Of a DNA stretch of 64,000 bases, positions 35,371 to 42,943 are shown piece by piece. The DNA is taken from assembly GCA_050178015.1 (NCBI GenBank), contig JBFXGM010000002.1, positions 62,001 through 126,000 on the forward strand. Reading direction: 5' to 3'. Made by a program: the position numbers and the translations under genes. This DNA is from Gaoshiqia sp050178015. GTDB taxonomy: Bacteria; Bacteroidota; Bacteroidia; Bacteroidales; Prolixibacteraceae. Position 1 is the stretch's first letter. Each line of letters begins with the position of its first letter. The notes beneath the pieces were generated by a model, which did not search any database, was not told the DNA's origin, and was given only the letters and a program-made list of their open reading frames with translations.

Positions 35371-36853
35371 GTGCAGCCTTTACATGTTTATTTTTCAGAT
35401 TAATAATAAACGAGAAGAAACGTTTGAGGTTGTGCTGATAGGTTTCGATATTCATGAGTCCCGAATCATTGGCTGCCTTGTAGGTCAGGAAAAAGCCAAC
35501 CGGCAAAAAAATGAAGGTGGAAAACCACATTCCCTGAGACATTCCCCACATATCTTCTCGCGCAAATTTTTCCCCGGAAATTGACACCATGTAGTAGGTG
35601 ATGAACATCAGAATAGAAACAACAACCGGCATTCCCAGCCCGCCTTTACGGATGATTGCCCCCAGTGGCGCGCCAATAAAAAAGAAGATCAGGCAGGCCA
35701 CCGACCAGGTAAATTTCCGGTGTTTTTCCATTGAATACTTGTTGACATTTTTTTTCAGGTTGTACAATTCAAAAACGTTCTGATCGATAATCTGCTTATT
35801 CATTCGGGCCAGGTTAAGAGCGGAAGACACAACATCGGTTTTCATCATGGGGTCCAACCGGGTGTAAACTTCGTTAAAATCAACAACGGAATCTGCTTTA
35901 AAGGGCTGATAATTCCTTAACGAGTCAACTGGCTGTGTCAACTCAACCACCGAGCGGTTCAGCGCATCGTTATAGCGCATACTGATGGCAAAGCGCCTGA
36001 CCCTGTAATTAAAATCCGTATAGAGTGAGTCTTCCGAATGCTTCAGTTGTCCCAGGTTCATCATCCGGTAAGCATTCCGCAACATATTTTCATCTGTACG
36101 CTTAAACTCGAAATCGCGCAATGGAACAGTAATCACCTGCTTGCCAAAACGGGTACGACGAAACGGGTAACGTTTGTCGCGACCCCGCTCGTTCGGGTTT
36201 TCCTCAACAGCTGTTTCTCCGTCAAACAGGGTCATCACCATAAATTTCTTGTCTTCCGAAATCTTCATGTAACCTGAATCAGCCACCGTCACGGAAACAT
36301 TTCCCTGGTTATTGGTGTGGTCGTAAATCAAGATTCCATAGAGCAGGTTGCTGTTACGGCTTTTGCGATCAACCTTGATGCTGTAACCGTCCATATCATT
36401 CGAAAACACGCCTTCATTAATGATCATTTCCGGCTTTTGGCGCTTCACGCTGTACATGAGGGCCCCGAATTTCAGGTTGGTTTTGGGCAAAATATTATTT
36501 GAAAAATAGAAGGCAAACAACGTTAGGCCGACTGCAATAAACAATAGTGGACGCATAATCCTGAACAAGGAAATTCCGGAAGCTTTCATGGCCACTAGTT
36601 CATAGTTCTCGCCTAAATTCCCGAAAGTCATGATGGAGGCCAGCAACATGGCAAGTGGAAAAGCCATGGGCACCAAGGCCAAAGAAGCATAAAACAGCAA
36701 TTCAACCACAATGTTCCATTCGAGTCCTTTCCCAACCATATCATCAATATATTTCCACAGAAACTGCATCAGCAGGATGAAAACACAAATGAAGAAGGTC
36801 ATCAGAAATGGCCCGAGAAAACTTTTTAAGATAAAAACATGTAAACGTTTCAT
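35345..36853 (-). CDS. LptF/LptG (YjgP/YjgQ) family permease
   Basis: Inner-membrane component of the lipopolysaccharide export ABC transporter family; 502 residues. Six membrane helices are arranged three (about 12-35, 55-80, 100-122) and three (about 380-400, 410-430, 440-465) around a long periplasmic domain. The N-terminal SFLGPFLMTFFICVFILLMQFLWKYIDD is typical but the domain is about 140 residues longer than in the second LptF/G-type protein in the window (49063-50151). It overlaps the downstream glycosyltransferase gene. Confidence 0.92.
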   Translation of the reverse strand: MKRLHVFILKSFLGPFLMTFFICVFILLMQFLWKYIDDMVGKGLEWNIVVELLFYASLALVPMAFPLAMLLASIMTFGNLGENYELVAMKASGISLFRIMRPLLFIAVGLTLFAFYFSNNILPKTNLKFGALMYSVKRQKPEMIINEGVFSNDMDGYSIKVDRKSRNSNLLYGILIYDHTNNQGNVSVTVADSGYMKISEDKKFMVMTLFDGETAVEENPNERGRDKRYPFRRTRFGKQVITVPLRDFEFKRTDENMLRNAYRMMNLGQLKHSEDSLYTDFNYRVRRFAISMRYNDALNRSVVELTQPVDSLRNYQPFKADSVVDFNEVYTRLDPMMKTDVVSSALNLARMNKQIIDQNVFELYNLKKNVNKYSMEKHRKFTWSVACLIFFFIGAPLGAIIRKGGLGMPVVVSILMFITYYMVSISGEKFAREDMWGMSQGMWFSTFIFLPVGFFLTYKAANDSGLMNIETYQHNLKRFFSFIINLKNKHVKAAHADTSADQ

Positions 36854-36915
36854 GGTCTGTTTTTGGGAAACGATTACAAAACTAAGTTATTTTAGAGAAT
36901 TTAAAAGAAAATCCT

Positions 36916-37305
36916 TTAGCAACCCAGCACGCGTCTCAGATCGGCTATCTGTGAATTCCAGAGGTCAATGGCCTCATCTTCCTCCCCTTGTTCGGCAAAG
37001 TCGGTCACAACCAAGGAAACGTCGCCGGTAAGTTCATCCTTATTGATCCGGAACTCGAAGTAGGTTTCATCTTCTTCTTCTTCCGGATTGATCCAATTAA
37101 AACGCACGTGCTTCCCGTCGCGGCTTTGCACCATCTCTGCCACCTGCTCCGATCCCTCCCAAATAAAGGTATACACCTTTCCTCTTACATGCACATCATC
37201 GGCAAACCATTCAGACAGGCCGGAAGCACTGCTTAAGCGATTATACAACACAGCGGGGGAACAATTGATCGAATACTCGAGTTGAATTTTTGCTTTGGTA
37301 GTCAT
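36916..37305 (-). CDS. START-like (SRPBCC superfamily) protein
   Basis: Cytosolic protein of 129 residues from the ATG at 37305; the frame extends 13 codons further to a weaker start. It shows the SRPBCC helix-grip pattern: FSINCSP-like N-terminal strand, LSEWFADDVHVRGKVYTFIWEGSE, an acidic loop EEEEDE, and a C-terminal helix. It resembles the START-like family common in Bacteroidota, with no enzyme activity assigned. It is upstream of the LptF-like gene on the same strand. Confidence 0.85.
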   Translation of the reverse strand: MTTKAKIQLEYSINCSPAVLYNRLSSASGLSEWFADDVHVRGKVYTFIWEGSEQVAEMVQSRDGKHVRFNWINPEEEEDETYFEFRINKDELTGDVSLVVTDFAEQGEEDEAIDLWNSQIADLRRVLGC

Positions 37306-37391
37306 GGTTGTTTTGTTTGTTGCAATATAGGTATTATCGTTCATTTAATCAATCAGATTGAGAACTGTGAAATAAAAAAATAGAAATTTAC

Positions 37392-37423
37392 TTGGAATTG
37401 GTAGAAATTAAACACTATATTTG
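37392..37423 (+). promoter_or_regulatory. Promoter of the tRNA-Met gene
   Basis: TTGG at 37392-37395, a spacer of 20 bases, then TATATTTG at 37416-37423, a perfect -7 element. The transcript would start near 37430, about 70 bases ahead of the tRNA. Confidence 0.6.
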
Positions 37424-37502
37424 CACCGCAATTTTGGAATAGCAACAACGGTTGCACCTGCTTAATAAACAGAAATGACCTAAATTGCAAAATCAACTTA
37501 AT

Positions 37503-37576
37503 GGCGAGGTAGCTCAGCTGGTTAGAGCGCATGATTCATAATCATGAGGTCGCCGGATCATGCCCGGCTCTCGCTA
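37503..37576 (+). tRNA. tRNA-Met (CAT anticodon), elongator type
   Basis: Cloverleaf read by eye: acceptor stem 37503-37509 with 37569-37575 (two G-U pairs), D arm with AGCTCAGCTGGTTAGAGC, anticodon stem-loop CATGA-TTCATAA-TCATG with anticodon CAT, and T stem GCCGG/CCGGC. The G1-U72 pair means it is not a standard initiator, which would have a C1-A72 mismatch. The CCA end is not encoded. The T loop reads ATCATGC, lacking the usual T54 and A58. Confidence 0.93.
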
Positions 37577-37586
37577 CTTAAAAATC

Positions 37587-37624
37587 AAGCAGTTAAGAGA
37601 CTTTCTTAACTGCTTTTTTGTTTT
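37587..37624 (+). terminator. Intrinsic terminator after tRNA-Met
   Basis: A perfect 12-base-pair stem (37587-37598 with 37604-37615) followed by seven T. Confidence 0.9.
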
Positions 37625-37638
37625 CCTACATACAATTT

Positions 37639-37666
37639 GCCTTAAAAAATGCCTTAAAAAATGCCA
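37639..37666. repeat. Tandem 12-base repeat downstream of tRNA-Met
   Basis: Two adjacent copies of GCCTTAAAAAAT followed by GCC, in the spacer between the tRNA terminator and the DUF6266 remnant. It has no assigned role, but such debris next to a tRNA fits past integration and excision. Confidence 0.5.
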
Positions 37667-37685
37667 TTGCAAGGCATACAAAAAC

Positions 37686-37717
37686 AAAAAACCGCCTTCT
37701 AAAAGAAAGCGGTTTTT
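37686..37717. terminator. Bidirectional terminator after the DUF6266 remnant
   Basis: A stem formed by 37686-37694 and 37709-37717 with A- and T-rich ends. It lies 21 bases past the stop of the DUF6266 fragment on the minus strand and was probably that gene's native terminator. Confidence 0.75.
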
Positions 37718-37737
37718 AAGTTCAGCCGACCAAAAAA

Positions 37738-37918
37738 TCAGGCAACCACAACTTCACCCAAGTACGAACTGTTGGACACCTCAGATTGGTTTTCGCTTTG
37801 GAAAGCGATGTAGCAGTTCAGCTCATCCCCTGCAAATGCTGCCGGAACAGTTACAAATTGACTACCTGCGGAACGGGTGCTCCCACCGGTTACCGTTACC
37901 GCCTGCTTTTTAGTACTG
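37738..37918 (-). pseudogene. 3' remnant of a DUF6266 family gene
   Basis: The last 58 or so codons of a DUF6266-type protein, recognisable by FVTVPAAFAGDELNCYIAF followed by VSNSSYLGEVVVA at the end. There is no start codon belonging to it: going upstream the frame runs into the truncated SWIM zinc-finger gene at about 37918, where homology to DUF6266 stops. The stop codon and terminator survive. It marks a deletion or recombination junction next to tRNA-Met. DUF6266 proteins are of unknown function. Confidence 0.72.
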
Positions 37919-38551
37919 TTGTAAAGTGGAAAATGACAGTTTTTGGTAAGCATTTTCCGGATTGTATTCCTTCTCCCCGCTGCTTTTTCCAAAATAAAGA
38001 TTTTTGATTTGCGGTATCTCTATCTGCTGTTTGTTGATAATGATCCCTAGTTTTTCCAGCTCCTCCAACAGGTCAACGTTGTGCAGTGAGAATACCAGGA
38101 AGGGGTTGTTGTCAATTTCAGCAGAAACCTTGTAAACCACCGAGGCCAGATGTTTGCAGGGGACAGCCCAGTCGGGACACGAACATTGCATTTTCAGGTC
38201 GCTCCATTGTTTGGGAAACACCTTCAACCCAAACTGTTCGGCAAGTTGGAGCACGGTAGGGTCGAGCTCGCGATTGAGCAGCTTGGAGATAATGACCGGG
38301 CAGAGGATCAGCTCTTTCAGAAAATTGCCAAGCTCGGGGTCGAAAAACGGCGGCATGATGATGTCGACACTGTAAGGCCTCGGCCGCGAGCCACTGACTT
38401 TAGCCGCGATATGGTTCCCGCTGATCTTTATCTTTTCGACTGCTCCCTTCCGTGCGTACGAAGCACCGCGGGGCAACCGGTTACTGTAGTCGATGTTGTT
38501 GAGCGAATTCAGCCACTGCTGTCCCCACCAGGTTTTTCCAAATGCTGCCAT
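37910..38551 (-). CDS. SWIM zinc-finger protein, C-terminally truncated
   Basis: 213 residues. The N-terminal part, starting FGKTWWGQQWLNSL and including DYSNRLPRGASYARKG, matches the SWIM zinc-finger family often paired with an SNF2 helicase. The zinc ligands are C123, C125, C132 and H134 in CSCPDWAVPCKH. Full-length relatives run to about 450 residues or more; this frame ends after NAYQKLSFST, where the DUF6266 remnant begins, and no SNF2 helicase gene follows. I read it as a gene cut in half; the fragment might still be expressed, but it is unlikely to keep its normal function. Confidence 0.82.
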   Translation of the reverse strand: MAAFGKTWWGQQWLNSLNNIDYSNRLPRGASYARKGAVEKIKISGNHIAAKVSGSRPRPYSVDIIMPPFFDPELGNFLKELILCPVIISKLLNRELDPTVLQLAEQFGLKVFPKQWSDLKMQCSCPDWAVPCKHLASVVYKVSAEIDNNPFLVFSLHNVDLLEELEKLGIIINKQQIEIPQIKNLYFGKSSGEKEYNPENAYQKLSFSTLQQY

Positions 38552-38724
38552 ACGTAAATCTCTTTTTTAATAGCTAATCGGACAATAAAATCTATCCGAA
38601 AGTAACCAAAATGCTACTGAACCGGCAACGAACAAAACCAACAATTTATGAACGATTGGGCAGATTTAACAAACAGGATGTTCCTCATCCCGAACAGGGC
38701 AAGGATTAATGTCATTTGGGTAAG

Positions 38725-38737
38725 TGTTAAGCGCTAA
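38725..38737. repeat. Short near-palindrome in the gap before the asparagine-synthetase-B-named gene
   Basis: GTTAAGCGCTAAC is nearly symmetrical around GCGC. The rest of the 204-base gap (38552-38755) shows no gene. It could be an operator, but there is no further support. Confidence 0.3.
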
Positions 38738-38755
38738 CAGAACCTTCGGACGATA

Positions 38756-40054
38756 TCAGGTCTTCTGCTTTTTCTTTTTGGCGGCGGGGAACAGCACATT
38801 GTTCAGGATGAGCCGGTAACCGGGTGAGTTGGGGTGCAGGTTCAGGTCGGTGGGTGGGTCGCCTACAAGGTGACGGTAGTCTTCCGGATCGTGGCCTCCG
38901 TAAAAAGTCCAGAAGCCTTTGCCGGTTTCGCCGTGGATGTAACGGGCCTCACCCGCAGCTTTGTTTTCGCCCATCACCAGCACGTTCGGTTTCACCAAAC
39001 GGGCATCAAAAGCGGTGGTCTGTCCCATAAAACCTTTGATGATGCGGCTGTGGTTCTGGGTGAGCATGGTGGGTACCGGGTCCCACTTGGCCGAGAAGTC
39101 GAATAAGGTAAAGAAATCCTGGTTTTGCTGCACTTTCCGCGTGGTGGACACATCAATGTCGGAAAACTCATACACATACGGGTTCGGCTCAACGGTAAAA
39201 TCGGTAAAAGCCAGGGTCTGCTCATAGTCCAACTTCTCGTTCATGTCGGGGTCGGCCGGGTCGCCGTCGTACATCGACTCGCAAATGTCCACCTGCCCGG
39301 CCGCCATGGCAATATCGTACGTGTCGGTAGCCGCACACATGGCAAAAAGAAAACCACCTTGCCCCAGGTAATTCCGAACCTCGCGCGCCACCACCTGTTT
39401 CATCTCGGACACCTTCAGAAAACCGAGCCTTTGCGCCAACGCCTGGTTCGTACGCACTTCTTCCTGATACCAGGGCATGTTCTGATAGTTTCGGTAGAAC
39501 TTGCCAAACTGCCCGGTAAAATCTTCGTGATGGAGGTGAAGCCAGTCGTAATCTTTCAGCTTTCCGCCCAGAATTTCTTCATCGTAAATGATGTCGTACT
39601 TAATTTCGGCATAGGTGAGCACCAGGGTCACGGCGTCGTCCCACGGCTGTTTGTTGGGCGGCGAATACACGGCAATTTTCGGGGCCTTTTGCATGCTCAC
39701 GGCATCCTGGTTCACTTCGGGACGGGCCATGTCGGCCAGCAAGGCATTGACCTGAGCATCGGCCAACTGTTCAAGGCTCACACCACGCACCAGGCATTCG
39801 TTTTCAACCCCGGCGTCATAAGGAACGAGGAAGCTGCCGCCCCGGTAGTTGAGCAACCATTTCACCTCGATGGCACGTTCGAGTGTCCAATAGGCAATTC
39901 CGTAAGCTTTCAGATGATTTTTTTGCCGATCGTCCATCGGCACCAATAGGTAAACCGCCAGGCTTTGCTGAACGAGCAACACCAGGAAGGCCAGCAGCAG
40001 GAAGGCCTTTTTGCGGCTGTCAGAACGGAACAAAGTCAGAACCCGGTTTTCCAT
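38756..40054 (-). CDS. Secreted protein of the family named asparagine synthetase B in databases
   Basis: 432 residues from the ATG at 40054, which overlaps the dnaB stop by 35 bases; the frame is open further upstream. A hydrophobic segment at about 16-35 is a signal peptide or anchor. The middle contains GGFLFAMCAATDTYDIAMAA, a nucleophile-elbow-like cysteine motif resembling class I glutamine-amidotransferase-like folds, and later a histidine-rich FYGGHDPEDYRHLVGDPPTD. None of the catalytic residues of real asparagine synthetase are visible, so I think the common name is wrong. Export to the periplasm is the best inference; the activity is unknown. Confidence 0.75.
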   Translation of the reverse strand: MENRVLTLFRSDSRKKAFLLLAFLVLLVQQSLAVYLLVPMDDRQKNHLKAYGIAYWTLERAIEVKWLLNYRGGSFLVPYDAGVENECLVRGVSLEQLADAQVNALLADMARPEVNQDAVSMQKAPKIAVYSPPNKQPWDDAVTLVLTYAEIKYDIIYDEEILGGKLKDYDWLHLHHEDFTGQFGKFYRNYQNMPWYQEEVRTNQALAQRLGFLKVSEMKQVVAREVRNYLGQGGFLFAMCAATDTYDIAMAAGQVDICESMYDGDPADPDMNEKLDYEQTLAFTDFTVEPNPYVYEFSDIDVSTTRKVQQNQDFFTLFDFSAKWDPVPTMLTQNHSRIIKGFMGQTTAFDARLVKPNVLVMGENKAAGEARYIHGETGKGFWTFYGGHDPEDYRHLVGDPPTDLNLHPNSPGYRLILNNVLFPAAKKKKQKT

Positions 40055-41579
40055 ACGAACCCACGTTTTCGGTTTCAAAACCCGTATTGGCAGGCATGGC
40101 CGGCGCGCCCGGGTCGGCATTCATTTTCGAACTGAACGTTTGGCCAACAATGCCGCCACCAATCTCTTCGGGAATAACACTTTCCAGGTCACAGAACTTG
40201 ACCTGCTGTTTCTTGAAGGCCAGCTGTACATCGCCCACCGAACCGTTCCGGTGTTTGGCCACAATAATCTCGGCCACGCCCAACAAGGAGTTCCCGTTTT
40301 CGTCCTCCGTAATCCCGTAATATTCGGGACGGTGGATAAACAGCACCAAGTCGGCATCCTGCTCAATGGCGCCCGATTCGCGTAGGTCGGACAGCTGTGG
40401 ACGTCTTCCTTCGCGCGATTCCACCGCACGGCTCAACTGCGACAAGGCCAGGATCGGAATGTCCAGCTCCTTGGCAATGGCTTTCAGCGAGCGCGAAATC
40501 ATACTCACTTCCTGTTCGCGGCTTCCGCGTCCAACATCGCCGGCAGTCATCAGCTGCAAGTAGTCCACAATGACTACCCCTATGTTGTGCTGCATTTTCA
40601 GGCGCCGGCATTTTGCCCGGAACTCGAAGATGGATAGCGCCGGAGTATCGTCAATAAACATGGGGGCATCTTCCAGCACATTCAGTTTCCTGTTGAAATG
40701 TTCCCATTCCCAGTCGGCCAGGCGCCCGTTTTTAATTTTCTCGGAGCCCAGTTCGGTTTCGGCGGCAATCAAACGGTTGACCAGCTGCACCGACGACATC
40801 TCCAACGAAAACACGGCAACGCCTTTTTTGTGCTCAACAGCCATGTTGCGCGCCATGGAAAGAACGAAAGCCGTCTTACCCATGGCCGGGCGTGCAGCAA
40901 TGATGATCAGGTCGGTCTTTTGCCAGCCCGAGGTCATCCGATCGAGTGCGGTAAAACCACTGGGCACACCGCTCAGACCATCTTCGCGCAACGACGCCTG
41001 CTCAATCAACATGGCTGCTTCTTTCAGGATGGGCTTGATCGGCAAGGTTTCTTTTTTGATATTTCCCTCAGCCACTTTAAACAGGGCCGTTTCCGAAAAG
41101 TCGATCAGGTCGTCCACGTCCATGTTGGTATCGTACGCTTTGGCCTGAATTTCGGACGACACGCGGATGAGTTCGCGCTGAATGTATTTCTGGGCGATGA
41201 TGCGGGCGTGAAATTCGATATGCGCGGCTGAGGCTACGCGGCTGGTCAACTGGGTGATGTACAGGGGGCCGCCCACTTCGTCCAACTCGTTCCGGTTTTT
41301 CAGTTCCTGGGTAACCATCAACAGGTCAACCGGTTTTTCATGGGTTGACAGATATTTAATCGCTTCAAAAATTTTCCGGTGTTCTTCCTTGTAAAAACTT
41401 CCCGTATCAATGATATCAGCAACAGTCACGTATGCATCCCGTTCCAGCATCAAGGCCCCCAACACGGCTTCCTCCACATCAAGTGCCTGCGGCGGCAATT
41501 TTCCATACTGGGCATTAATTTGCTCAATTGTCGGGTTTGCTTTGGTATTTGTCCGGGTATTTTTACGCTCTCCTGCCAT
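40020..41579 (-). CDS. dnaB: Replicative DNA helicase DnaB
   Basis: Hexameric replication-fork helicase of 519 residues. The N-terminal DnaB domain (about 25-125) starts with PPQALDVEEAVLGALML, and the RecA-like domain has Walker A ARPAMGKTAF at about 237 and Walker B VVIVDYLQLM, then the arginine-finger region SQLSRAVESREGRRPQLSDL. No intein is visible. An unusual 22-base repeat array lies upstream of it. It stands apart from other replication genes. Confidence 0.97.
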   Translation of the reverse strand: MAGERKNTRTNTKANPTIEQINAQYGKLPPQALDVEEAVLGALMLERDAYVTVADIIDTGSFYKEEHRKIFEAIKYLSTHEKPVDLLMVTQELKNRNELDEVGGPLYITQLTSRVASAAHIEFHARIIAQKYIQRELIRVSSEIQAKAYDTNMDVDDLIDFSETALFKVAEGNIKKETLPIKPILKEAAMLIEQASLREDGLSGVPSGFTALDRMTSGWQKTDLIIIAARPAMGKTAFVLSMARNMAVEHKKGVAVFSLEMSSVQLVNRLIAAETELGSEKIKNGRLADWEWEHFNRKLNVLEDAPMFIDDTPALSIFEFRAKCRRLKMQHNIGVVIVDYLQLMTAGDVGRGSREQEVSMISRSLKAIAKELDIPILALSQLSRAVESREGRRPQLSDLRESGAIEQDADLVLFIHRPEYYGITEDENGNSLLGVAEIIVAKHRNGSVGDVQLAFKKQQVKFCDLESVIPEEIGGGIVGQTFSSKMNADPGAPAMPANTGFETENVGSYGKPGSDFVPF

Positions 41580-41891
41580 ACTAATTCACAATTTGTCAAC
41601 TGATAATCAGCGACTTAACATCAACAAAGTTTAAAAATAAAAGATTTTAAAGGTAGCCAAGGCACTTCAAAATGAAAATAAATCGACCGCTAAGTTTTAA
41701 ACAATCGGGTAACTAAAATGATAACAACTTGTTCAAAAATAACCGTTCGATTTTCTCGATACGAAATACCAACAGTAAGCCTCGTCAAAAAACCACGTGT
41801 GGTTTCATCCAAAACCACCTGTGGTTTTCATCAAAAGCACGTGTGGTTTTATCGGGAAGCACGTGTGGTTTTCGTGAAAAGGAAGCGTGTT
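41580..41891. other. Intergenic region between ddl and dnaB
   Basis: These 312 bases contain the 22-base repeat array in the part nearest ddl (41789 onward) and an AT-rich part of 200 bases upstream of dnaB. A weak -7 match (TACCTTTA) is present on the minus strand at 41648-41655. No gene or RNA is recognised. Confidence 0.5.
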
Positions 41892-41898
41892 TTATCCG
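41789..41898. repeat. Tandem array of five 22-base units with a CACGTG core
   Basis: Units begin at 41789, 41811, 41833, 41855 and 41877. The consensus is AAAANCACGTGTGGTTTTAT followed by two further bases; the CCACGTGTGG core is close to a palindrome and contains CACGTG. The last unit is degenerate and runs into the final codons of ddl. No spacers lie between units, so this is not a CRISPR. It may be a binding array for a regulator of dnaB or a selfish repeat. Confidence 0.85.
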
Positions 41899-42869
41899 AG
41901 CCCGTCCAGAATGATCAGCGTGAGCATATCTTTCAGGTCCTTGCCCATGGCGGCAATTTGTTGGGGGATAAAGCTGGTGGCCGTCATTCCGGGGGTTGTG
42001 TTCACTTCCAGAAAGTAGAACTTGCCATCCCTCAAGATGAAATCAACCCGGACAATGCCCTTACAGTTGCACAAATCGTAAATACGAGAGGCCAGTTGCT
42101 GACACTCGGCAGTGAGTTCGGACGAGATGCGGGCCGGGGTAATTTCGTCGGTCATCCCCTTGGTGTATTTGGCTTCGTAGTCGAAAAACTCATTTTTCGG
42201 GAGCACTTCGGTAACCGGAAAAATAAATTCCTGCTCCTTCAGTTTAACCAGTCCGCAGGTAAACTCCGCACCTGCAATAAATTCCTCTACCAGGGCTTCA
42301 TCGCTTTCTTCCCAAGCCTTCTGCACAGCCACTTCCAAGTCATCCGCCGATTTCACCTTGGTGACGCCAAAGCTGGAACCACCAGCGTTGGGCTTCACAA
42401 AAACCGGAAGTCCCAGCTGATTGGCCAACTGCACAGCATCAACCGGCTGCCCTTTCATCACCCGAACGGATTTGGCCATGGGGATACCGAAGTTGCGCAG
42501 GTAATTACTGCAAAAATATTTATTGAAAGTGAGTGCAGAAGCGTGTACGCCACAAGAGGAATAAGGAATATTCATCAACTCGAAATAGCCTTGCAGGATG
42601 CCATCTTCGCCAGGGGTGCCGTGAATAATAATATAGGCATAGTCAAACCTTATTTTCTGCCCGTTGTGTGAAAAACTGAAGTCGCCTTTATCCACATCGG
42701 CAATTTTCTGTCCGTCAACCACCACCTGCCAGGCTTGGTTTTTCATTTCTACCAGCCAGGGTTGAAACAGGTCCCGGTCGATGGATTCATACACATTTTT
42801 TCCACTCTGCACAGAGACCACAAATTCGGAAGAGTCGCCTCCGTAAACAACGGCAATATTTTTTTTCAT
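41892..42869 (-). CDS. ddl: D-alanine--D-alanine ligase
   Basis: ATP-grasp enzyme of 325 residues that makes D-Ala-D-Ala for peptidoglycan. The N-terminal YGGDSSEFVVSV, the ATP-grasp lysine and glycine loop FVKPNAGGSSFGVTKV, and the metal and substrate motif FLEVNTTPGMTATSF near the end are typical. The downstream stop lies inside the last 22-base repeat unit. It follows the rluD-like gene with a gap of 74 bases, as in other Bacteroidota. Confidence 0.97.
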   Translation of the reverse strand: MKKNIAVVYGGDSSEFVVSVQSGKNVYESIDRDLFQPWLVEMKNQAWQVVVDGQKIADVDKGDFSFSHNGQKIRFDYAYIIIHGTPGEDGILQGYFELMNIPYSSCGVHASALTFNKYFCSNYLRNFGIPMAKSVRVMKGQPVDAVQLANQLGLPVFVKPNAGGSSFGVTKVKSADDLEVAVQKAWEESDEALVEEFIAGAEFTCGLVKLKEQEFIFPVTEVLPKNEFFDYEAKYTKGMTDEITPARISSELTAECQQLASRIYDLCNCKGIVRVDFILRDGKFYFLEVNTTPGMTATSFIPQQIAAMGKDLKDMLTLIILDGLG

Positions 42870-42943
42870 AGAAAGTTAAGTATCGAGTTTCAAATTCCAA
42901 TTCCGGATCAAATCGTTAATCTTCAATCACAAATCACAAATCA

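Noticed and set aside
41789..41898. CRISPR array
   Set aside because: Five units of 22 bases adjoin without unique spacers; no cas genes nearby.
41718..42671. Long open frame of 317 codons on the plus strand
   Set aside because: It is antisense to ddl and starts in the 22-base repeat array; it shows no family signature and has a composition expected of the opposite strand of a coding gene.
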